Source of the DNA: Phytoactinopolyspora endophytica
Lineage (GTDB): Bacteria; Actinomycetota; Actinomycetes; Jiangellales; Jiangellaceae
Direction of reading: 5' to 3'
DNA length: 20,270 nucleotides
NCBI RefSeq assembly: GCF_004138495.1
Contig: NZ_ML142873.1
Location: forward strand, 24,654 to 44,923
Shown here piece after piece: positions 14,576 through 20,270 of this stretch; positions within the stretch are counted from its first letter, which is position 1, and each line of letters starts with the position of its first letter. The notes below the pieces were generated by a model. The model was not told the origin of the DNA and did no database searches. It saw only the letters and a program-made list of their open reading frames with translations. The position numbers and the translations under genes were made by a program.

Positions 14576-15631
14576 ATGATCGTCACCGTCACACCTAATC
14601 CGAGCGTCGACCGGACGATCGGCGTCGCCCGTACTCGCCGCGGGCAGGTACACCAGGGGACCTCCAGCCGGCTCGACCCAGCGGGCAAGGGCGTCAACGT
14701 CGCCCGTGCGCTCAACGCGAACGACGCCAAGGCGGTCGCGGTCCTGCCCGTCGGCGGCGCAGAGGGAAAAGTCCTGGTCGGCCTGCTGGAAGAGTGCGGG
14801 GTCGACGTCGTGGGCGTGCCGATCGCCGAGCCGATCCGCGGCAACGTCACCATCTCCGAGCCAGATGGCACCACCACCAAGTTCAACGAGCCCGGTCCGG
14901 TGCTCGACGCCGACGAGTGCACTGCTCTGCTGGCGGGTGTCTCCGCGGCCCTGTCCGGGTCACCGCAGTGGCTGGTCGGCTGCGGGAGCCTGCCTGGAGG
15001 CCTGGACGACGGCTTCTACGCTCGCCTGGTGCGGGTGGGCCACCGGCACGGTGTTGCGGTCGCAGTCGACACGTCCGGGCCCGCGCTGGTGCAGGCAGCG
15101 GCGGCGGGCGCCGACCTGCTCAAGCCCAACGTGCACGAGCTGGAGCAAGCGCACGCCGGGAGCCTGCGCACGCTGGGCGATGTGGTCGACGCCGCGCACC
15201 GGCTGCTCGAGCTGGGCCGGCAAGCGGCCGCGGCGCAGCGCCGGGCCGTCGTCGTGAGTCTCGGCCGTCATGGCGCCGTGCTGGTCCGTCCGGGTCTGCC
15301 GGCCGTGCACGCGTTCGCCGACGCGGCGACACCGCGCAGCACTGTCGGTGCCGGCGACGCGTTGCTGGCCGGATACCTGTTCGCCCAGGACAGCGAGGCA
15401 CAAGACGAGGCGCCAGGCGACGCACAAGACGAGGCGACAGGCGACGCACAAGACGAGGGACAAGGCGTCGCCGGCGACGTGAGCGGGCACGGGGCCCTGG
15501 TGGCCGCGGTCGCGTGGGGGACAGCCGCGGTGGGACTTCCGGGCAGCCGGATGCCCGCTCCTGCCGACGTCGCCGGTGTCCATGTGCGCGTCGAGACCCG
15601 TCCCGAACTGGAACTTCCCATCCACGAGTGA
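14576..15631 (+). CDS. fruK: 1-phosphofructokinase with an inserted repeat
   Basis: A 351-residue PfkB-family kinase that converts fructose 1-phosphate to fructose 1,6-bisphosphate with ATP. The N-terminus MIVTVTPNPSVDRTI, the substrate loop DPAGKGVNVARAL and the C-terminal TVGAGDALLAGYL with catalytic Asp261 are all intact. The family is usually about 310 residues; the excess is a Glu/Asp/Gln/Gly-rich insert at about 268-305, in the loop after the GAGD helix, containing three 8-residue repeats (AQDEAPGD-like). GAGDA replaces the commoner GAGDS. The rest of the active site looks normal, so the enzyme is probably functional with a floppy acidic loop. The ATG at 14576 has only a weak GAGG upstream. 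Confidence 0.94.
   Translation: MIVTVTPNPSVDRTIGVARTRRGQVHQGTSSRLDPAGKGVNVARALNANDAKAVAVLPVGGAEGKVLVGLLEECGVDVVGVPIAEPIRGNVTISEPDGTTTKFNEPGPVLDADECTALLAGVSAALSGSPQWLVGCGSLPGGLDDGFYARLVRVGHRHGVAVAVDTSGPALVQAAAAGADLLKPNVHELEQAHAGSLRTLGDVVDAAHRLLELGRQAAAAQRRAVVVSLGRHGAVLVRPGLPAVHAFADAATPRSTVGAGDALLAGYLFAQDSEAQDEAPGDAQDEATGDAQDEGQGVAGDVSGHGALVAAVAWGTAAVGLPGSRMPAPADVAGVHVRVETRPELELPIHE
15398..15469 (+). repeat. 24-bp tandem repeat inside fruK (three copies)
   Basis: Units at 15398-15421, 15422-15445 and 15446-15469. The first two differ at one base; the third diverges in its second half. Being a multiple of three, the repeat keeps frame and encodes AQDEAPGD, AQDEATGD and AQDEGQGV. A partial unit (AQDSE) precedes it. 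Confidence 0.9.
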
Positions 15632-15647
15632 GCCCCAGGAGGCAGTC

Positions 15648-16100
15648 ATGACCGATCTGATCAGCCCGGATTTCGTGGAGCTCGATTTGTCCACCGATGA
15701 CCGGCACACCGCCACCCGGCTCCTCGCGGAGCGGCTGTTCAAAGCCGGCCGGGTCACCGACCTCGACGGGTTCCTCGCCGACGTGCGTGCGCGCGAGGAA
15801 CAGATGCCGACCGGGTTGCCCGGAGGCATCGGTATCCCGCATGCCAAGAGCGCACACGTCGTCGCGCCCACGCTGGCGTTCGGACGGTCGGCCGCCGGCA
15901 TCGACTTCGGCGCCGACGACGGCCCGGCACACCTGATCTTCCTCATCGCCGCTCCTGCCGGCGGTGACAGCGAACACCTCCAGGTGCTTGCCGCGCTGGC
16001 CCGGCGCCTGATCAACCAGGAGTTCAAGGACGCTCTGCTATCCGCTCCCGATGCCGCGACGGTCGCGGACATCGTCGCCCGAGAGGTGGTGCCGTCGTGA
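15648..16100 (+). CDS. fruA: Fructose-specific PTS EIIA component
   Basis: A 150-residue EIIA of the fructose/mannitol type. The phosphorylated histidine is His65 in GLPGGIGIPHAKS, the family's signature. The fold landmarks follow: LAFGRSAAGIDFGADDGPAHLIFLIAAP and HLQVLAALARRLIN. It accepts phosphate from HPr and passes it to the EIIB domain of the next protein. AGGAGG lies 5 bases before the ATG at 15648, and the stop overlaps the EIIBC start as GTGA, ensuring balanced synthesis. The symbol is used loosely since naming of split fructose EII genes varies. Confidence 0.93.
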   Translation: MTDLISPDFVELDLSTDDRHTATRLLAERLFKAGRVTDLDGFLADVRAREEQMPTGLPGGIGIPHAKSAHVVAPTLAFGRSAAGIDFGADDGPAHLIFLIAAPAGGDSEHLQVLAALARRLINQEFKDALLSAPDAATVADIVAREVVPS

Positions 16101-17641
16101 AGTTCGTCGCTGTCAGCTCGTGCCCCACGGGGATCGCGCATACGTACATGGCCGCCGAGGCCCTCGAGCAGGCCGCGAGGGCGGCCGGCCACGAGATCGT
16201 GGTCGAGACGCAGGGTTCGGCCGGCCTGAACCGGATCCCGCCGGAGACCATCGCCGCCGCCGACGCGGTGATCTTCGCCGCCGATGTCGAGGTGCGCGAG
16301 CGCGCCCGGTTCGACGGGAAGCCGCTCGTCGACGTCGGCGTGAAGCGGGCCATCTCGGCCGCGTCGGACGTCATCGAGGAGGCCGAGCGTTCCGCCGTCG
16401 CGGAGCCGGCCACGGTTGCGGCCGTGGGAGAGTCGGCCACGGCTCCGGCCGCGGCAGAATCGGCGGACGGCAGTACCCGCGAGGAGACGGCGACGACGCA
16501 TGCCGCGCCGGCTGATGCGCCCGGCGGCGCGTCGCCGCCGACGAAGGTGACCGCGGGCGCCGGCGTAGGGACACGGATCCGGCAGTGGCTGATGACCGGT
16601 GTCAGTTACATGATCCCGTTCGTGGCCGCCGGCGGAATCCTGATCGCGCTCGGCTTCATGATCGGTGGCTACGAGATCACCGACACCGAGCTGAGCAGCG
16701 TCGTGGACGACTTCGACGTGCTCTCGTCGACCAGCTGGGCGGCCTTGTTCTTCCATGTCGGTGCGGCGTCGTTCGACTTCCTGGTACCGATACTGGCCGG
16801 GTTCATCGCGTTCGCCATCGCCGACCGCCCCGGTCTGGCGCCGGGGATCGTCGGTGGTGCGCTGGCGGTGGCGGTGGACGCCGGGTTCTTGGGCGGCATC
16901 GTCGCGGGGTTCGTCGGCGGGTTCCTGGCGCTGTGGATCAGCCGGATCCGTGTCGGCAAGGCGTTGCGCGGCGTCATGCCGGTGGTGGTGATCCCCCTGG
17001 TGGCGACCGCCGCGACCGGGCTGGTGATGCTGGTGCTGCTCGGCGGCCCGCTGTCGGCGGCCGCGGACGGCCTGGAGGACTGGTTGACCGGGCTGACCGG
17101 CTCCAACCGGATCCTGCTCGGCGCGCTGCTGGGGTTGATGATGGCGTTCGACATGGGCGGACCGGTGAACAAGGTCGCCTACACGTTCGCCACGACCGGC
17201 CTGGCCGGCGCGGCCACGGCCTCGGGCAGCACCAGCCTGACCATCATGGCGGCCGTGATGGCCGCAGGCATGGTGCCGCCGCTCGGCCTAGCGCTGGCCA
17301 CTGTGGTGCGCAAGCGGCTGTTCACCACGGCGGAACGGGAGAACGGCCGGGCGGCCTGGCTGCTGGGAGCGTCGTTCATCACCGAGGGCGCGATACCGTT
17401 CGCGGCCGCCGATCCGCTGCGGGTCATCCCGTCGATCATGGCCGGCTCCGCCGTGACCGGTGCCCTGGTGATGGGCATCGGCAACGAGCTGCGCGCGCCG
17501 CACGGCGGCATCTGGGTGACCGGTCTGATCAGCCAGCCGCTGCTGTATCTGCTGGCGGTGGCGGCGGGTGCCGTGGTGGCCGCGGGCTGCGTCATGGCCT
17601 TGAAGAGCCTGCGTCGCGCCCCCGCGATGGCTCTCGCGTGA
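16097..17641 (+). CDS. Fructose-specific PTS EIIBC component
   Basis: A 514-residue membrane permease with an N-terminal EIIB domain (1-100), where Cys9 in SSCPTGIAHTYMAAEAL is the phosphorylated residue. An Ala/Glu/Pro-rich flexible linker (about 100-155) joins it to the EIIC channel (about 158-510) with eight or more transmembrane segments. EIIC landmarks are MTGVSYMIPFVAAGGILIAL, FDMGGPVNKVAYTFA and FITEGAIPFAAADP, all typical of fructose EIIC. It takes up fructose and releases fructose 1-phosphate, the substrate of the kinase upstream. The GTG start overlaps the EIIA stop by 4 bases. Fructose specificity is inferred from family and operon partners. Confidence 0.94.
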   Translation: MKFVAVSSCPTGIAHTYMAAEALEQAARAAGHEIVVETQGSAGLNRIPPETIAAADAVIFAADVEVRERARFDGKPLVDVGVKRAISAASDVIEEAERSAVAEPATVAAVGESATAPAAAESADGSTREETATTHAAPADAPGGASPPTKVTAGAGVGTRIRQWLMTGVSYMIPFVAAGGILIALGFMIGGYEITDTELSSVVDDFDVLSSTSWAALFFHVGAASFDFLVPILAGFIAFAIADRPGLAPGIVGGALAVAVDAGFLGGIVAGFVGGFLALWISRIRVGKALRGVMPVVVIPLVATAATGLVMLVLLGGPLSAAADGLEDWLTGLTGSNRILLGALLGLMMAFDMGGPVNKVAYTFATTGLAGAATASGSTSLTIMAAVMAAGMVPPLGLALATVVRKRLFTTAERENGRAAWLLGASFITEGAIPFAAADPLRVIPSIMAGSAVTGALVMGIGNELRAPHGGIWVTGLISQPLLYLLAVAAGAVVAAGCVMALKSLRRAPAMALA

Positions 17642-17740
17642 CGCAGATCATGTGTGTGGACCGGGTGAGGAGACGACAGGAACCGGCAGTCGGGGAGACA
17701 CTCGATGTTGACAAGACATAGCGGATCGGACCTCGACGTA

Positions 17741-17746
17741 GAGGAG
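17741..17746 (+). promoter_or_regulatory. Ribosome binding site favouring the shorter ptsI start
   Basis: GAGGAG lies 6 bases before the GTG at 17753. A weaker GGGGAG precedes the alternative ATG at 17705. Confidence 0.55.
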
Positions 17747-17752
17747 TTCGAC

Positions 17753-19573
17753 GTGACAGTGCAGGCGGGTAAGCCGGGAGCAGGCACACCGGGGTTGGCG
17801 TTGCATGGGATCGGGGTCAGCGCCGGTGTCGCGGTGGGACCGGTGGTGCGGATGGCCGAGCCCGTCCGGCCACCCGACGACGAGCCCGCCGCGCTGGACC
17901 CGGCCGCGGCGCAACAGGCCATCGCGGCTGCGCTGGAACGCGTCGCCGTTGAGCTGGAACGGCGGGCCGGGCTCACCGACGCCGCTGCCGCCGAGATCCT
18001 GGGCGCTATCGCCATGATGGCCCGCGACCCGTCGTTGCTGGCCGGGACAGAGCGCCGGCTGAGCGACGGCGTAGGACCGGCGAACGCGATCGACCTCGCG
18101 GTAGAGGAGGTGTGCGTCTCGCTCGAAGCCGTCGGCGGGTACATGGCGGAGCGAGCCACCGACCTGCGTGACGTCCGGGATCGCGTCGTCGCGCACCTGC
18201 TTGACGCGCCGCAGCCCGGCATACCCGACCTCGAGCGACCGTCCGTGCTGGTCGCACATGATCTCGCGCCGGCCGACACCGCAGGTCTGTCACCGTCGAC
18301 CGTGCTGGCGATCATCACCGAAGCGGGCGGGCCCACCAGTCACACGGCCATCCTCGCCGCCCAGCTGGGCATCCCGGCCGTCGTGGGGGTCGCCCGCGTC
18401 GAGCAGCCGGCCGCGGCATCGGACGGTGGGAAGGTCAGTGGCGAGGATCGGATCCGCGCCCTTCTGGTCGACGGGGTGGTCCTCGCCGTCGACGGCGCCT
18501 CGGGGGAGATCGTCGTCGAGCCGGACGAGTCTGTCCGGGAGGGCTGGACCCGGCGAGCGGGGGAACGGCAGGAACGGTTGTCCAGGTTCAGCGGACCCGG
18601 ACAGACACGCGACGGGGCGCCGGTGGCCTTGCTGGCCAACATCGGCACCGCCGACGACGCGCAGGCCGCGGCGGCCGCTGACGTCGAAGGTGTGGGGTTG
18701 TTCCGCACCGAGTTCCTCTACCTCGACCGGCCTGCCGCACCGACCGTGCAGGAGCAGACGGAGACCTACCTGGCCGTGTTGCGGGCGTTCGGCTCCAGGA
18801 AGGTCGTGGTCCGTACGCTGGACGCCGGAGCGGACAAGCCGCTGGCCTTCGCGCCGTCCGGCGACGAGGAGAACCCGGCGCTGGGTGTGCGCGGGCTGCG
18901 CCTGGCGCAGCGGACCGAGTCGCTGCTGGACGACCAGCTCACAGCACTGGCAGCGGCGGCACGGCAGAGCGAGGCCGACGTATGGGTGATGGCGCCGATG
19001 GTGGCCACGCCGGCCGAGGCGGGTTGGTTCGCCACGCGGGCACGCCAAGCAGGTCTGGCGAACGTCGGCGTGATGATCGAGGTGCCGGGCGCGGCGTTGC
19101 GGGCCGAACAGGTGCTGGCCGAGGTGGACTTCGCCAGTGTCGGAACCAACGACCTCGCCCAGTACACCATGGCCGCGGACCGGATGCTCGGCGAGCTGGC
19201 GACGCTGCTCGATCCGTGGCAGCCGGCCGTGCTAGACCTCATCGCGGCGACATGTGCCGGCGCCCAGCGCCTGGCCACCGGCCCTCTGGACACCGAGGAA
19301 GGAGACGGTAACGGTTCCCGAACCGCCCGACCGGTCGGCGTGTGCGGAGAGGCCGCCGGCGACCCGATCCTTGCGCTGGTGCTGGTCGGACTCGGAGTGT
19401 CGAGCCTTTCGATGGCTCCGGCCAAGGTTCCGGCGGTCCGTGCCGCGTTGGCGCTGCACGACCGGGATCGCTGCGTCCAGATGGCCGCGGTGGCGCGTGT
19501 CGCGGCCGACGCGGCGGCCGCCCGCGCCGCCGTCGTCGATCTCCTCGAGCCGGAGGCCCGGGCTCTCGCATGA
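17753..19573 (+). CDS. ptsI: PTS enzyme I (phosphoenolpyruvate-protein phosphotransferase)
   Basis: A 606-residue general PTS enzyme that takes phosphate from phosphoenolpyruvate and passes it to HPr in the cytoplasm. It opens with LHGIGVSAGVAVGPVV. The phosphorylated His197 sits in EAGGPTSHTAILAAQLGIP. The PEP-binding barrel follows with GVGLFRTEFLYLDR, LGVRGLRLA, MAPMVATPAEA, FASVGTNDLAQYTMAADR and the catalytic Cys531 in GVCGEAAGDP. A Thr/Glu/Gly-rich insert (about 513-528) precedes the last motif. Start: GTG at 17753 has GAGGAG at 6 bases; ATG at 17705 would add 16 poorly conserved residues. The gene lies 111 bases after EIIBC with no terminator, so it is likely co-transcribed. No ptsH gene follows, so HPr must be encoded elsewhere. 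Confidence 0.94.
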   Translation: MTVQAGKPGAGTPGLALHGIGVSAGVAVGPVVRMAEPVRPPDDEPAALDPAAAQQAIAAALERVAVELERRAGLTDAAAAEILGAIAMMARDPSLLAGTERRLSDGVGPANAIDLAVEEVCVSLEAVGGYMAERATDLRDVRDRVVAHLLDAPQPGIPDLERPSVLVAHDLAPADTAGLSPSTVLAIITEAGGPTSHTAILAAQLGIPAVVGVARVEQPAAASDGGKVSGEDRIRALLVDGVVLAVDGASGEIVVEPDESVREGWTRRAGERQERLSRFSGPGQTRDGAPVALLANIGTADDAQAAAAADVEGVGLFRTEFLYLDRPAAPTVQEQTETYLAVLRAFGSRKVVVRTLDAGADKPLAFAPSGDEENPALGVRGLRLAQRTESLLDDQLTALAAAARQSEADVWVMAPMVATPAEAGWFATRARQAGLANVGVMIEVPGAALRAEQVLAEVDFASVGTNDLAQYTMAADRMLGELATLLDPWQPAVLDLIAATCAGAQRLATGPLDTEEGDGNGSRTARPVGVCGEAAGDPILALVLVGLGVSSLSMAPAKVPAVRAALALHDRDRCVQMAAVARVAADAAAARAAVVDLLEPEARALA

Positions 19574-19618
19574 TCGCCGACGATCGCTGAGGCGATCACC
19601 ACACCGATGGTCGGCGAT
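19573..19618. terminator. Nested inverted repeats after ptsI
   Basis: An outer pair ATCGCCGAC (19573-19581) and GTCGGCGAT (19610-19618) encloses a compact hairpin GATCGC-TGAG-GCGATC (19582-19597). Position directly after the ptsI stop suggests the end of the fructose operon; there is no T-run. Confidence 0.6.
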
Positions 19619-19640
19619 AGCCGGCGTGGCCGCATGTAGG

Positions 19641-19655
19641 CTTCCGATTCGGAAG
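19641..19655. promoter_or_regulatory. 15-bp palindrome upstream of the IclR-type gene
   Basis: CTTCCGA-T-TCGGAAG is a perfect palindrome ending 34 bases before the GTG start at 19690. IclR-family proteins bind short palindromes and often autoregulate. TAGGCT (19637-19642), a common actinobacterial -10, overlaps its left edge. Confidence 0.5.
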
Positions 19656-19689
19656 GTGAACGTGGTCGGCGACGGGGTGGCGTATCGGC

Positions 19690-20270
19690 GTGGCAGACGA
19701 ATCTCGCGGAACGGGCGAGGGAGACGAACCTGAGCGCGTCGTCGGCGCGGAGCGGGTGCTCGTCGTGCTGCGCGAGCTGGCCACTCGGCCGGAGGGCGCA
19801 GGCCTCGACGAGCTGTCGCGCGTGGTCGACGGAACGAAGCCGACGATCCACCGCGCCCTGGCGGCGCTGCGGCGGGTGGGCTTCGCCGTACAGGACGAGC
19901 GTGGCCGATATCAGCTGGGCGACGAGTTCCTGCGGCTGGCATTCGCCTACCACGAGCAGCGACCAGAACATGTGCGGATCCGCCCCGCCCTGGAGACGCT
20001 GGCGGCCAGACTCGGTGAGACCGCGCACTACGCGGTCATCGACGGCCACGAGATCGTGTACCGGGCCAAGGTGGATCCGCCGTCGCGTGCGGTGAAGCTG
20101 GCGTCCATGATCGGCGGGCGCGGACCGGTGCACAGCACTGCCGTGGGCAAGCTGCTGCTTGCTTACGCCGTCAAGAACGACGAAGCGATACAGGAGTGGG
20201 CCCGGGGCGGCCGCCATGAGCGGCGTACGGAGAGGACCATCGTCGACGGCGATGCCTTGATGTCCGAGTT
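19690..20270 (+). CDS. IclR-family transcriptional regulator, 5' part
   Basis: The frame is open from a GTG at 19690 to the right edge, 193 codons; about 60 more would complete a usual 250-residue protein. The N-terminal winged helix (about 18-75) includes ERVLVVLRELA, GLDELSRVVDGTKPTIHRALAAL and FAVQDERGRYQLGDEFLRLA, the IclR order. The effector domain follows with LETLAARLGETAHYAVIDGHEIVY and the phrase HSTAVGKLLLAY, characteristic of the family. GTG at 19690 is the only start codon after the upstream in-frame TGA at 19657; no Shine-Dalgarno is obvious. It probably governs itself or genes to the right; no direct tie to the fructose operon, which ends in a terminator-like structure, is seen. 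Confidence 0.9.
   Translation, partial: MADESRGTGEGDEPERVVGAERVLVVLRELATRPEGAGLDELSRVVDGTKPTIHRALAALRRVGFAVQDERGRYQLGDEFLRLAFAYHEQRPEHVRIRPALETLAARLGETAHYAVIDGHEIVYRAKVDPPSRAVKLASMIGGRGPVHSTAVGKLLLAYAVKNDEAIQEWARGGRHERRTERTIVDGDALMSE

Noticed and set aside
15398..15469. Tandem repeat as a CRISPR-like or regulatory array
   Set aside because: The units are contiguous without spacers, keep the reading frame and encode a repeated peptide inside fruK.
14960..16756. 598-residue minus-strand frame across fruK, EIIA and EIIBC
   Set aside because: It crosses three genes with intact active sites and is His/Arg-rich without a domain; a typical GC-driven shadow.
17705..17752. ATG at 17705 as the ptsI start
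   Set aside because: It has an acceptable GGGGAG upstream, but the extra 16 residues are not like enzyme I N-termini and GAGGAG sits ideally before the GTG at 17753. It remains possible.

Overview
The window is very GC-rich DNA with frequent GTG starts, short gene overlaps and families typical of Actinobacteria (SPW-repeat membrane protein, WXG-like protein with a DUF6571-like partner, DUF4097 protein, msiK-dependent style sugar ABC transporter). I read it as a filamentous or soil actinomycete. A Jiangella-like origin is possible but cannot be settled from the sequence. No rRNA, tRNA, CRISPR array, insertion sequence or phage gene was seen.

Layout, left to right. (1) 1-973, minus strand: a GNAT acetyltransferase gene overlaps the start of a Tat-type lipoprotein gene that runs off the left edge. 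(2) 1092-3043, plus strand: an OmpR-type response regulator and its histidine kinase, divergent from the GNAT gene, with an 11-bp-spaced CTCAGA direct repeat upstream. The 3' end of the kinase gene is overlapped on the other strand by a 53-codon remnant of a lipoprotein gene whose intact paralogue lies 6.6 kb away. (3) 3308-8956, plus strand: a LacI-type regulator, an ABC sugar-binding lipoprotein, two permeases and a cytoplasmic formylglycine-type sulfatase. It looks like one operon for import and desulfation of a sulfated sugar. There is no ATPase gene, so a shared one elsewhere is expected. (4) 9152-12479, minus strand: an SPW membrane protein, then a tight three-gene cluster of WXG-like small protein, 645-residue DUF6571-like protein and small lipoprotein. 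(5) 12643-13464, minus strand: a membrane-anchored DUF4097 beta-repeat protein. (6) 13807-19573, plus strand: a fructose phosphotransferase operon with a DeoR-type regulator, 1-phosphofructokinase, EIIA, EIIBC and general enzyme I, but no HPr. (7) 19690 to the right edge: a partial IclR-type regulator.

The two sugar systems fit a saprophytic lifestyle: one imports a sulfated carbohydrate by ABC transport and cleaves sulfate inside the cell, the other imports fructose by PTS and phosphorylates it to fructose 1,6-bisphosphate. The least understood part is the WXG-like/DUF6571-like/lipoprotein cluster, together with the orphan remnant of the same lipoprotein family behind the histidine kinase. 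Other notable points are a near-perfect 24-bp tandem repeat inserted in frame in fruK and several candidate operators and leaderless promoters. Function statements rest on motif recognition by eye; no database search was run.
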